DNA of 64,000 bases from Xylocopa sonorina. Lineage: Eukaryota; Arthropoda; Insecta; Hymenoptera; Apidae. The notes beneath the pieces are model-generated. The model saw only the letters and a program-made list of their open reading frames with translations, did not search any database and was not told the origin of the DNA. The stretch covers positions 496,001 through 560,000 of the forward strand of contig NW_027490226.1 of assembly GCF_050948175.1 (NCBI RefSeq), in the 5' to 3' direction. This document shows positions 13,596 through 27,012 of the stretch, in pieces. Numbering within the stretch: the stretch's first letter is position 1; each line of letters opens with the position of its first letter. The position numbers and the translations under genes are program-made.

Positions 13596-15256
13596 ATACG
13601 AGATATACATGACACTTCGCAATGAATATTATATCTTATCATGAAACATAGAAGTGAGATGCGATATCGCGTTCTAAGAAGCATTAGAACTCTATTGCTA
13701 CGATACGTAGACATCTGCAAAGGCTATTTCCTAGCATGGAAGGGTCGCATTTACATTCTTTTGAAGTGAGTACGAGGTATACATAACACTCCATAATGAA
13801 TATTATATCTTTTCATGAAACATAGCAGTGAGATGCGATATCGCGTTTTAAGAAGCACTAGAAATCTATTGCTACGATACGTAGACATCTGCAAACGCCA
13901 TTTCCTAGCATAGAAGTGTCGCATTTACATTCTTTTGAAGTGAATATGAGATATACATGACACTTCGCAATGAATATTATATCTTATCATGAAACATAGG
14001 AATGAGGAGCTATATCGCGTTTTGAGAAGCATTAGAACTCTATTGCTAATATACGTAGACATCTGCAAACACTGTTTCCTAGCATGGACATGTGGCACTT
14101 ACATTCCACTGAAGTGAATGCGAGGTATACATAACATTACACGAAGAGTATTATATCTTATTGTGAAACATAGAAATGAAATACGACATCTCGTTTTAAG
14201 AAGCATTAGAACTCTATTGCTGTGATACGTAGACATCTGCAATCAATATTTCCTAGCAAGGAAGTGTCGCATTTACATTCTTGTGAAGTGAAAACGAGGT
14301 ATACATGACAAATCGCACTGAATATTATATCTTATCATGAAACATAGAAGTGAGATGCTTTATCGCGTTTTAGGAAGCATTAGAACTCTATTGCTGCGAT
14401 ACGTAGACATCTGCAAACGCTATTTCCTAGCATGGAAGTGTCGCATTTACATTCTTTCGAAGTGAATACGAGGTATACATGGCACTTCGCAATGAATTTT
14501 ATATCTTATCATGAAGCATAGAAATGAGGTGCCATATCGCGTTTTGAGAAGCATTAGAAAGCTATTGCTGCGATATGTAGACATCTGCAAACACTATTTC
14601 CTAGCGAGCAATAATCGCATTTACATTCTTTTGAAGTGAATACGAGGTATACATGACACTTCGCAATGAATATTATATCTCATCATGAAACATAGAAGTG
14701 AGATGCGATATCGCGTTTTAAGAAGCATTATAACTATATTGCCCAGACGAGTAGACATCTTCAGACGCTATTTCCTAGCATGGAAGTATCGCATTTACAT
14801 TCTTTTGAAGTGAATACGAGGTGTACAAGACACATCGCAATGAATATTGTATCTTATCACGAAACATATATATGAGATGCGATATCGCGATTTAAGTAGC
14901 ATTAGAACTCTATTGCTACGATACGTAGGCATCTGAATACGCCATTTCCTAGCAAGGAAGTGTCGCATTTACATTCGTTTGGAGGGAATACGAGGTATAC
15001 ATGGCACTTTCCAATGAATATTATATCTTATCATGAAACATAGAAGTGAGATGCGATATCGCGTTTTAAGAAGCATTAGAACTCTATTGCCTCGACGCGT
15101 AGACAGCTGCATACGCTATTTCCTAGCATGGAAGTGTCGCATTTACATTCTTTTGAAGTGAATACGAGGTGTACATGACACTTCGCAATGAATATTATAT
15201 CTTATCAGGAACCATAGAAATGAGATGCTATAACGCGTTTTGAGAAGCATTAGAAC

Positions 15257-15438
15257 TGTATTGCTACGATACGTAGGCATCTGCAAACGCTATGCCCTAG
15301 CAAGGAATAATCGCATTTACATTCTTTTGATGTGAATACGAGGAATACATGACACTTCGCAATGAATATTATATCTTATAATGAATTGAATATTCATAGA
15401 ATTGAGATTCGATATCGCGTTTTAAGAAGCATTAGAAC
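15257..15438. repeat. Lengthened 182-bp monomer
   Basis: The distance between phase-1 anchors is 182, eight more than usual. The extra bases lie near 15380, where CTTATAATGAATTGAATATTC replaces the usual CTTATCATGAAACATAG; the insert creates the small palindrome TGAATATTCA. The copy of this segment near 21600 lacks the whole monomer, so it cannot tell whether the insertion came before or after duplication. Confidence 0.75.
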
Positions 15439-16799
15439 TCTATTGCCACGACGCGTAGACATCTGCAGACGCTATTTCCTAGCATGGAAGTGTCGCATTT
15501 ACATTCTTTTGAAGTGAATGCGAGGTATATATGACACTTCGCAATGAACATTATATCTTATCATGAAACATAGAAGTGAGATGCGATATCGCGTTATAAG
15601 AAGCAATAGAACTTCATTACCTCGACGCGTAGACATCTGCAGTCGCTATTTCCTAGCATGGAAGTGTCGCATTTACATTCTTTTGAAGTGAATACGAGGT
15701 GTACATGACACTTCGCAATGAATATTATATCTTATCAGGAAACATAGAAATGAGATGCGAATATCGCGTTTTGAGATGCATTAGAACTCTATTGCCTCGA
15801 CGCCTAGACATCTGCAGACGCTATTTCTTAGCATGGAAGTGTCGCACTTACGTTCTTTTGAAGTGAATACGAGGTATACATGACACTTCGCAATGAATAT
15901 TATATCTTATCATGAATCATAGAAGTGAGATGCGATATCGCGTTTTAAGAAGCATTAGAACTATATTTCCCCGACGCGTAGACATCTGCAGACGCTATTT
16001 CCTAGCATGGAAGTATCGCATTTACATTCTTTTGAAGTGAATACAAGGTGTACATGACATTTCGCAATGAATATTATATCATATCACGAAACATGGAAAT
16101 GAGATGCGATATCGCGTTTTAAGAAGCATTAGAACTCTATGGCCTCGATGCGGAGACATCTGCAAACGCTATTTCCAAGCATGGAAGTGTCGCACTTACA
16201 TTCTTTTGAAGTGAACACGAGGTATACATGACACTTCGCAATGAATATTATATCTTATCACGAAACATATAAATGAGATGCGATATTGCGATTTAAGTAG
16301 CATTAGAACTCTATTGCTACGATACGTAGACATCTGCAGACGCTATTTCCTAGCATGGAAGTGTCGCACTTACATTCTTTCGAAGTGAATTCTAGGTGTA
16401 CATGACACTTCGGAATGAATATTCTAACTTATCACGAATCATAGATATGAGATGCGATATCGCGATCTAACAAGCATTAGAACTCTTCTGCTTCGATACG
16501 TAGACATCTGCAAACGCTACTTCCTAGCAAGGAAGTGTCGCATTTACATTCTTTTGAAGTGAGTCCGAGGTATACATCTCACTTCGCAATGAATTTTATA
16601 CCTTATCATGAAACATAGAAATGAGATGCGGTATATCTCATTTTATGAAGCATTAGAACACTATTGTTTCGATACGTCGACATCTGGACCAACTATTTCC
16701 TAGCAAGGAAGTGTCGCATTTACATTCTTTTGAAGTGTTGACGACGAATACATAACACTGCACATTGAATATTATATCTCATCACGAAACATTGAAATG

Positions 16800-17255
16800 A
16801 GATGCGATGCCGCATTTTAAGAAGCATTAGAACTCTACTGCTTCGATACGTAGACATCTGGACCAGCTATATCCTAGCAAGGAAGTGTTGCATTTACATC
16901 CATTTGAAGTGTAGACGAGGAATACATAGCACTTCGCAATGAATATTATATCATATCATGAAACACAGTAATGAGATGCGATATCGCGTTCTAAGAAGCA
17001 TTAGATCTCTATGGCTACGATACGTAGGAATCTGCAAACGCTATTTCCTAGAAAGAAAGTGTCGGATTTACATTAATTTGAGTCGTAGACTAAATTTACA
17101 TAACACTTCGCAATGAATATTATATCTAATCATGAAACACAGAAATGAGATGCGATATCGCGTTTTAAGAAGCATTGGAACTCTATTGCTAAGATACGTA
17201 GACATCTGCAAACGCTACTTCCTAGCATGGAAGAGTCGCATTTACATTCTTTTGA
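16800..17255. repeat. Local repeat, copy 1 (offset 1911)
   Basis: About 2.6 monomers with rare features, ATGCCGCATTTTA (16807), TCTGGACCAGCTATAT and GAGTCGTAGACTAAATTTAC (17080), that recur at +1911 (eleven monomers less three bases). The copies have diverged at a number of sites, so this is older than the tandem duplications to the left. Confidence 0.8.
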
Positions 17256-18710
17256 GGTGAATACGGGTATACATGACAATTCGCAATGGTTATTATATCT
17301 TATCATGAAACATAGAAATGAGGTGCGATATCGCGTTTTAAGCGGTATTAGAACACTATTGCTACGATACGTAGACATGTGCAAACGCTATTTCCTAGCA
17401 AGGAGGTGTCGGACTTACATTCTTTTGAAGTGAGTACGAGGTATACATGACACTTCGCAATGAATATTATATCTTATCATGAAACATAGAAATGAGATGT
17501 GACTTGTCGTTTTAGGAAGGATTAGAGCCCTACTGTTTCGGCACGTAGACATTTGGAAACGCTATTTCCTAGCAAGAATATCGCATTTACATTCTGTTGA
17601 AGTGAATACGAGGTATACTTGACACTTCGCACTGAATATTATATCTTATCACGAGACATAGAAATGAAATGCGACATCTCGTTTTAAGAAGCATTAGAAC
17701 TCTATTGCTACGATACGTAGACATCTGCAAACGCTATTTCCTAGCAAGGAAGTGTCGCATTTACATTCTTTTGAAATGAATACGAGCTATACTTGACACT
17801 TCGCACTGAATATTATATCTTATCACGAAACATAGAAATAAGATGCGATATCGCGATTTAAGAAGCATTGGAACTCTATTGCTACGATACGTAGACATCT
17901 GCAAACGCTATTTCCTAGCAAGGAAGTGTCGCATTTACATTCTTTCGAAATGAATACGAGCTATACATGGCACTTAGCAATGGATATTATATGTTATCAT
18001 GAAACATAGAAACGAGATGCGATATCGCGTTTTAAGAAGCATTAGAACTCTATTGCTTGGACACGTAGACATCTGCAAACGCTATTTCCTAGAATGGAAG
18101 TGTCGCATTTACATTCACTTGAAGTGAATACGAGGTATACATCACACTTCGCAATGAATATTATATCTTATCATGAAACATAGAAATGAGATGCGATATC
18201 GCGATTTAACAAGCGTTAGAACTCTATAGCTATGATACGTAGACACGTACAAACGCTATTTCCTAGGAAGGAAGTGTCACATTTACATTCTTCTGATGCG
18301 AATACGAGGTATACATAACACTGCACAATGAATATTATATGTAATCATGAAACACAGAAATCAGATGCGACATCACGTTTTGAGAAGCATTAGAACACTA
18401 TTGCTTCGATACGGAGAGATCTTCAAACACTAATTCCTAACAAGGAAGTGTCGCATTTAGATTCTGTTGAAGTGAATACGAGGTATACATGACACTTCGC
18501 AATGAATATTATATCTTATCATGAAACGTAGAAATGAGTTGCGATCTCGCGCTTGAAGAAGCGGTAGAACTCTATTGCCATGACACATAGACACCTGCAA
18601 ACGCTATTTCCTAGGAAGGAAGTGTCGCAATTACATTCATTTGAAGTGTATGCGAGGTATAAGTGACATTTCGCAATGAATATTATGTCCTGTCACGAAA
18701 CATAGAAACG

Positions 18711-19166
18711 AGATGCGATGCCGCATTTTAAGAAGCATTAGAACTCTACTGCTTCGATACGTAGACATCTGGACCAGCTATATATTAGCAAGGAAGTGTT
18801 GCATTTACATCCATTTGAAGTGTAGACGAGGAATACATAACACTTCGCAATGAATATTATATCTAATCATGAAACACAGAAATGAGATGCGATATCGCGT
18901 TTTAAGAAGCATTGGAACTCCATTGCTACGATACGTAGACATCTGCAAACGCTACTTCCTAGCAAGGAAGTGTCGCATTTACATTAATTTGAGTCGTAGA
19001 CTAAATTTACATAACACTTCGCAATGAATATTATATCTAATCATGAAACACAGAAATGAGATGCGATATCGCGTTTTAAGAAGCATTGGAACTCTATTGC
19101 TACGATACGTAGACATCTGCAAACGCTACTTCCTAGCATGGAAGAGTCGCATTTACATTCTTTTGA
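18711..19166. repeat. Local repeat, copy 2 (offset 1911)
   Basis: Partner of the repeat at 16800-17255. The rare words ATGCCGCATTTTA (18718) and GAGTCGTAGACTAAATTTAC (18991) fix the alignment. Both copies lie within large segment A; the corresponding part is missing from segment B. Confidence 0.8.
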
Positions 19167-19787
19167 AGTGAATACGAGGTATACGTGGCACTTTGCAAAG
19201 AATATTATACCTTATCATGAAACATTGAAATGAGATGCGATAGGGCGATATAAGAAGCATTAGAATCCTATTGCTTCGATTGGTAGACATCTGCCAACGC
19301 TATTTCCTAGCAAGGAAGTGTCGCATTTACATACATTTGAAGTATAGACGAGACATACATAACACTGCACAATGAATATTATATCTTATCATGAAGCATA
19401 GAAATGAGATGCGATATGGCGATTTAAGAAGCATTAGAACTCTAATGCCACGATACGTAGACATCTGCAAACGCTACTTCCTAGCAAGGAAGTGTCGCAT
19501 TTACATCCATTTGAAGTATAGACGAGATATACATAACACTGCACAATGAATATTACATCTTGTCATGAAACATAGAAATGAGATGCGATATGGCGATTTA
19601 AGAAGCATTAGAACTCTACTGCTTCGATACGTAGTCATCGGCAAACGCTATTTCCCAGCAGGGAAGTGCCGCATTTACATTCTTTTAAAGTGAATACGAG
19701 ATATACATAACACTGCACAATGAGCATTATATCTTATCATGAAACATAGAAATGATATGCGATATGGCTATTTAAGAAGCATTAGAA

Positions 19788-19943
19788 CTCTATTGCTTCG
19801 ATACGTAGATATCTGAAAACACTATTTCCTAGCAAGGAAGTGAAGAAGAATACGAGGTATACATGACACTCCGCAATGAATATTATTTCTTATCATGAAA
19901 CATAGAAGTGAGATGCGATATCGCGTACTATGAAGCATTCGAA
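19788..19943. repeat. 156-bp monomer at the seam of the large duplication
   Basis: Phase-1 anchors at 19788 and 19944 are only 156 apart. The 24 bases usually between AAGGAAGTG and AATACGAG are replaced by AAGAAG, an 18-base loss. To its left the sequence matches the GATATGG subfamily (as near 24660); to its right it matches 13596 onward. The seam of the 6.25-kb duplication therefore lies in this monomer and joined two different places in the monomer. Confidence 0.8.
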
Positions 19944-22790
19944 CTCTATTGCTACGATACGTAGACATCTGCAAAGGCTATTTCCTAGCATGGACGGGTC
20001 GCATTTACATTCTTTTGAAGTGAGTACGAGGTATACATAACACTCCATAATGAACATTATATCTTTTCATGAAACATAGCAGTGAGATGCGATATCGCGT
20101 TTTAAGAAGCATTAGAAATCTATTGCTACGATACGTAGACATCTGCAAACGCTATTTCCAAGCATGGAAGTGTCGCATTTACATTCTTTTGAAGTGAATA
20201 TGAGATATACATGACACTTCGCAATGAATATTATATCTTATCATGAAACATAGGAATGAGGAGCTATATCGCGTTTTGAGAAGCATTAGAACTCTATTGC
20301 TAATATACGTAGACATCTGCAAACACTGTTTCCTAGCATGGACATGTGGCACTTACATTCCACTGAAGTGAATGCGAGGTATACATAACATTACACGAAG
20401 AGTATTATATCTTATTGTGAAACATAGAAATGAAATACGACATCTCGTTTTAAGAAGCATTAGAACTCTATTGCTGTGATACGTAGACATCTGCAAACAA
20501 TATTTCCTAGCAAGGAAGTGTCGCATTTACATTCTTGTGAAGTGAAATCGAGGTATACATGACAAATCGCACTGAATATTATATCTTATCATGAAACATA
20601 GAAGTGAGATGCTTTATCGCGTTTTAAGAAGCATTAGAACTCTATTGCTACGATACGTAGACATCTGCAAACGCTATTTCCTAGAATGGAAGCGTCGCAT
20701 TTACATTCGTTTGGAGTGAATACGAGGTATACATGGCACTTCGCAATGAATTTTATATCTTATCATGAAGCATAGAAATGAGATGCCATATCGCGTTTTG
20801 AGAAGCATTAGAAAGCTATTGCTGCGATATGTAGACATCTGCAAACGCTATTTCCTAGCAAGCAATAATCGCATTTACATTCTTTTGAAGTGAATACGAG
20901 GTATACATGACACTTCGCAATGAATATTATATCTCATCATGAAACATAGAAGTGAGATGCGATATCGCGTTTTAAGAAGCATTATAACTATATTGCCCAG
21001 ACGAGTAGACATCTTCAGACGCTATTTCCTAGCATGGAAGTATCGCATTTACATTCTTTTGAAGTGAATACGAGGTGTACAAGACACATCGCAATGAATA
21101 ATGTATCTTATCACGAAACATATATATGAGATGCGATATCGCGATTTAAGTAGCATTAGAACTCTATTGCTACGATACGTAGGCATCTGAATACGCCATT
21201 TCCTAGCAAGGAAGTGTCGCATTTACATTCGTTTGGAGGGAATACGAGGTATACATGGCACTTTCCAATGAATATTATATCTTATCATGAAACATAGAAG
21301 TGAGATGCGATATCGCGTTTTAAGAAGCATTAGAACTCTATTGCCTCGACGCGTAGACAGCTGCATACGCTATTTCCTAGCATGGAAGTGTCGCATTTAC
21401 ATTCTTTTGAAGTGAATACGAGGTGTACATGACACTTCGCAATGAATATTATATCTTATCAGGAACCATAGAAATGAGATGCTATAACGCGTTTTGAGAA
21501 GCATTAGAACTGTATTGCTACGATACGTAGGCATCTGCAAACGCTATGCCCTAGCAAGGAATAATCGCATTTACATTCTTTTGAAGTGAATACGAGGTAT
21601 ACATGACACTTCGCAATGAATATTATATCTTATCACGAAACATATAAATGAGATGCGATATTGCGATTTAAGTAGCATTAGAACTCTATTGCTACGATAC
21701 GTAGACATCTGCAAACGCTATTTCCTAGCAAGGAAGTGTCGCATTTACATTCTTTTGAAGTGAGTACGAGGTATACACAACATTCCATAATGAATATTAT
21801 ATCTTATCATGAAACATAGCAGTGAGTTGCGATATCACGTTTTATGAAGCGTTAGATCCCTAATGCCTCGATGCGCAGATATCTGCAAACGCTATTTCCT
21901 AGCAAGGAAGTGTAGCATTTACATACGTTTGGAGCGAATACGAGGTACACATGACACTTCGCAATGAATATTATATCTTATCATGAAACATAGAAGAGAG
22001 TTGCGATATCGCGTTTTAAGAAGCATTAGAACTCTATTGCCTCGACGAGTGGAGATCTGCAGACGCTATTTCCTAGCATGGAAGTGTCGCACTTACATTC
22101 TTTCGAAGTGAATTCTAGGTGTACATGACACTTCGGAATGAATATTCTAACTTATCACGAATCATAGATATGAGATGCGATATCGCGATCTAACAAGCAT
22201 TAGAACTCTTCTGCTTCGATACGTAGACATCTGCAAACGCTACTTCCTAGCAAGGAGGTGTCGCATTTACATTCTTTTGAAGTGAGTCCGAGGTATACAT
22301 GACACTTCGCAATGAATATTATATCTTATCATGAAACATAGAAATGAGATGTGACTTGTCGTTTTAGGAAGGATTAGAGCCCTATTGTTTCGGCACGTAG
22401 ACATTTGGAAACGCTATTTCCTAGCAAGAATATCGCATTTACATTCTGTTGAAGTGAATGCGAGGTATACTTGACACTTCGCACTGAATATTATATCTTA
22501 TCACGAGACATAGAAATGAAATGCGACATCTCGTTTTAAGAAGCATTAGAACTCTATTGCTACGATACGTAGACATCTGCAAACGCTATTTCCTAGCAAG
22601 GAAGTGTCGCATTTACATTCTTTTGAAATGAATACGAGCTATACATGGCACTTAGCAATGGATATTATATGTTATCATGAAACATAGGAACGAGATGCGA
22701 TATCGCGTTTTAAGAAGCATTAGAACTCTATTGCTTGGACACGTAGACATCTGCAAACGCTATTTCCTAGAATGGAAGTGTCGCATTTAC
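19846..22790. repeat. Large tandem segment, copy B with internal losses and gains
   Basis: Follows copy A at offset 6254 to about 21590. It then jumps to offset 5375 (five monomers of A missing), then 5723 (two extra monomers, including TTTTATGAAGCGTTAGATCC near 21840), then 4852 (five more missing). Near 22785 it switches within one monomer, after CTAGAATGGAAGTGTCGC, from the copy of 18100 to that of 19500. Copying therefore continued into the next zone as a mosaic. Confidence 0.82.
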
Positions 22791-23344
22791 ATCCATTTGA
22801 AGTATAGACGAGATATACATAACACTGCGCAATGAATATTACATCTTATCATGAAACCTAGAAATGAGATGCGATATGGCGATTTAAGAAGCATTAGAAT
22901 TCTACTGCTTCGATACGTAGTCATCGGCAAACGCTATTTCCCAGCAGGGAAGTGTCGCATTTACATTCTTTTAAAGTGAATACGAGATATACATAACACT
23001 GCACAATGAATATTATATCTTATCATGAAACATTGAAATGAGATGCGATATGGCGATTTAAGATGCACTAGAACTCTACTGCTTCGATACGTAGACATCT
23101 GCAAACGCCATTTACTAGCAAGGAAGTGTCGCATTTACATTCTTTTGAAGTGAAAACGAGGTATACATAACACTCCACAATGAATATTATATCTTATCAT
23201 GAAACATAGAAATGTGATGTAATATGGCGATTTAAGAAGCATTAAAACACTATTTCTTCGATACGTAGACATCTGCAAACGCTATTTCCTAGCAAGGAAG
23301 TGTCGCATTTACATTCTTTTGAAAGGAATACAAGGTATACATGA

Positions 23345-24736
23345 CACTTCGCAATGAATATTATATCTTATCATGAAACATAGAAATGAGATGCGATATG
23401 GCGATTTATGAAGCATTTGATGTCTATTACTTCGATACGTAGACATCTGCAAACGCTATTTTCTAGCAAGAAATTGTAGCATTTACATCCATTTGAAGTA
23501 TAGACGAGATATACATAACACTGCACAATGAATATTATATCTTATAATGAAACATAGAGATGAGATGCGATATCGCGATTTAAGAAGCATTAGAAATCTA
23601 TTGCTTCGATACGTAGACATCTGCAAACGCTATTTCCTAGCAAGGAAGTGTCGCATTTACATACGTTTTATGTGTATGCGAGGTATACATGAACCATCGC
23701 AATGAATATTATATATTGTCATGAAACATAGAAATGAGATGCGATATCGCGATTTAAGAAGCATTAGAACACTATTGGTTCGATACGTAGACATCTGCAA
23801 ACGCTACTTCCTAACAAGGAAGTGTCGCATTTACATTCTTTTGAAAGGAATACGAGGTATACATGACACTTCACAATGAATATTATATCTTATCATGAAA
23901 CATAGATTTGAGATGCGATATGACGATTTAAGAAGCATTACAACACTATTGCTTCGACACGTATACATCTGCAAACAGTATTTCCTAGCAAGGAACTGTC
24001 GCATTCACATTCGTTTGAATTGTATGCGAGGTATGCATGAAACTTCGCAATGAATATTATACATTATCATGAAACATAGATATGAGATGCGATATCGCGA
24101 ATTAGCAAGCTTTGGAAATCTATTGCTTCGATACGTAGACATCTGCAAACGCTATTTCCTAGCAAGGAAGTGTCGCATTTACATACATTTGAAGTATAGA
24201 CGAGACATACATAACACTGCACAATGAATATTATATCTTATCATGAAGCATAGAAATGAGATGCGATATGGCGATTTAAGAAGCATTAGAACTCTAATGC
24301 CACGATACGTAGACATCTGCAAACGCTATTTCCTAGCAAGGAAGTGTCGCATTTACATCCATTTGAAGTATAGACGAGATATACATAACACTGCACAATG
24401 AATATTACATCTTATCATGAAACATAGAAATGAGATGCGATATGGCGATTTAAGAAGCATTAGAACTCTACTGCTTCGATACGTTGTCATCGGCAAACGC
24501 TATTTCCCAGCAGGGAAGTGTCGCATTTACATTCTTTTAAAGTGAATACGAGATATACATAACACTGCACAATGAGTATTATATCTTATCATGAAACATA
24601 GAAATGATATGCGATATGGCTATTTAAGAAGCATTAGAACTCTATTGCTTCGATACGTAGATATCTGAAAACACTATTTCCTAGCAAGGAAGTGTCGCAT
24701 TTACACCCATTTGAAGTATAGGCGAGATATACATAA
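23345..24736. repeat. Eight-monomer higher-order repeat, copy 1
   Basis: Unit of 1392 bases, exactly eight monomers. Markers are GCGATTTATGAAGCATTTGA (23401), AAATTGTAGC (23471), GCATACATTTTATGTG-type sequence near 23660 and GCGAATTAGCAAG (24096). Each recurs 1391 or 1392 bases to the right. Confidence 0.85.
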
Positions 24737-26127
24737 CACTGCACAATGAATATTATATCTTATCATGAAACATAGAAATGAGATGCGATGTGGCGATTTA
24801 TGAAGCATTTGATGTCTATTACTTCGATACGTAGACATCTGCAAACGCTATTTCCTAGCAAGAAATTGTAGCATTTACATCCATTTGAAGTATAGACGAG
24901 ATATACATAACACTGCACAATGAATATTATATCTTATAATGAAACATAGAGATGAGATGCGATATCGCGATTTAAGAAGCATTAGAAATCTATTGCTTCG
25001 ATACGTAGACATCTGCAAACGCTATTTCCTAGCAAGGAAGTGTCGCATTTACATACATTTTATGTGTATGCGAGGTATACACGAACCATCGCAATGAATA
25101 TTATATATTGTCATGAAACATAGAAATGAGATGCGATATCGCGATTTAAGAAGCATTAGAACACTATTGGTTCGATACGTAGACATCTGCAAACGCTACT
25201 TCCTAACAAGGAAGTGTCGCATTTACATTCTTTGGAAGGAATACGAGGTATACATGACACTTCACAATGAATATTATATCTTATCATGAAACATAGATTT
25301 GAGATGCGATATGACGATTTAAGAAGCATTACAACACTATTGCTTCGACACGTATACATCTGCAAACAGTATTTCCTAGCAAGGAACTGTCGCATTCACA
25401 TTCGTTTGAATTGTATGCGAGGTATGCATGAAACTTCGCAATGAATATTATACATTATCATGAAACATAGATATGAGATGCGATATCGCGAATTAGCAAG
25501 CTTTAGAAATCTATTGCTTCGATACGTAGACATCTGCAAACGCTATTTCCTAGCAAGGAAGTGTCGCATTTACATACATTTGAAGTATAGACGAGACATA
25601 CATAACACTGCACAATGAATATTATATCTTATCATGAAGCATAGAAATGAGATGCGATATGGCGATTTAAGAAGCATTAGAACTCTAATGCCACGATACG
25701 TAGACATCTGCAAACGCTATTTCCTAGCAAGGAAGTGTCGCATTTACATCCATTTGAAGTATAGACGAGATATACATAACACTGCACAATGAATATTACA
25801 TCTTATCATGAAACATAGAAATGAGATGCGATATGGCGATTTAAGAAACATTAGAACTCTACTGCTTCGATACGTAGTCATCGGCAAACGCTATTTCCCA
25901 GCAGGGAAGTGTCGCATTTTCATTCTTTTAAAGTGAATACGAGATATACATAACACTGCACAATGAGTATTATATCTTATCATGAAACATAGAAATGATA
26001 TGCGATATGGCTATTTAAGAAGCATTAGAACTCTATTGCTTCGATACGTAGATATCTGAAAACACTATTTCCTAGCAAGGAAGTGTCGCATTTACATCCA
26101 TTTGAAGTATAGACGAGATATACATAA
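24737..26127. repeat. Eight-monomer higher-order repeat, copy 2
   Basis: Second copy at offset 1392. The offset falls to 1391 after a one-base loss near 25235 (CTTTGGAAGG against CTTTTGAAAGG). After 26127 the array switches to a copy of the region near 23030 (AGATGCACTA at 23061 and 26192, offset 3131), so a third, partial and rearranged unit follows to about 26700. Confidence 0.85.
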
Positions 26128-27012
26128 CACTGCACAATGAATATTATATCTTATCATGAAACATTGAAATGAGATGCGATATGGCGATTTAAGATGCACT
26201 AGAACTCTACTGCTTCGATACGTAGACATCTGCAAACGCCATTTACTAGCAAGGAAGTTCCGCATTTACATTCTTTTGAAGTGAAAACGAGGTATACATA
26301 ACACTCCACAATGAATATTATATCTTATCATGAAACATAGAAATGTGATGTAATATGGCTATATAAGAAGCATTAGAACACTATTTCTTCGATACGTAGA
26401 CATCTGCAAACGCTATTTCCTAGCAAGGAAGTGTCGCATTTACATTCTTTTGAAAGGAATACAAGGTATACATGACACTTCGCAATGAATATTATATCTT
26501 ATCATGAAACATAGAACTGAGATGCGGTATGGCGATTTATGAAGCATTTGATGTCTATTACTTCGATACGTAGACATCTGCAAACGCTATTTCCTAGCAA
26601 GGAATTGTAGCATTTACATCCATTTGAAGTATAGACGAGATATACATAACACTGCACAATGAATATTATATCTTATCATGAAACATAGAGATGAGATGCG
26701 ATATCGCGATTTAAGAAGCATTAGAAATCTATTGCTTCGATACGGAGACATCTGCAAACGCTATTTCCCAGCAGGGAAGTGTCGCATTTACATTCTTTTA
26801 AAGTGAATACGAGATATACATAACACTGCACAATGAGTATTATATCTTATCATGAAACATAGAAATGATATGCGATATGGCTATTTAAGAAGCATTAGAA
26901 CTCTATTGCTTCGATACGTAGATATCTGAAAACACTATTTCCTAGCAAGGAAGTGTCGCATTTACATCCATTTGAAGTATAGACGAGATATACATAACAC
27001 TGCACAATGAAT

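Larger units (their letters stand above)
13596..19845. repeat. Large tandem segment, copy A (about 6.25 kb)
   Basis: About 36 monomers that reappear to the right of 19846. Shared diagnostic sites include GAGGAGCTATATCG (14004 and 20258, offset 6254), AATAATCGCAT (15307 and 21561, offset 6254), the CGATATTGCG site (16281 against 21656, offset 5375), TTCTAGGTGTACATG (16390 against 22113, offset 5723), GACTTGTCG (17501 against 22353, offset 4852) and AGTATAGACGAGAC (19341 against 24193, offset 4852). The stepwise change of offset shows whole monomers lost or gained in one copy after duplication. Confidence 0.85.
22791..27012. repeat. GATATGG monomer subfamily block
   Basis: About 24 monomers in which many copies read GCGATATGGCGATTTAAG at the dyad, GAAGTATAGACGAGATATAC at phase 74-93 and AACACTGCACAATG where the core has GACACTTCGCAATG. 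These changes abolish both the palindrome and the right arm of the inverted repeat. The same subfamily is seen at 19190-19845, the end of large segment A. The right end is abrupt, at the shortened ATATTATTACATCATG near 27015. Confidence 0.88.

Noticed and set aside
15372..15400. Small mobile element insertion in the 182-bp monomer
   Set aside because: The extra length is only eight bases, with no terminal repeats or target duplication. Slippage or a local template switch is enough.
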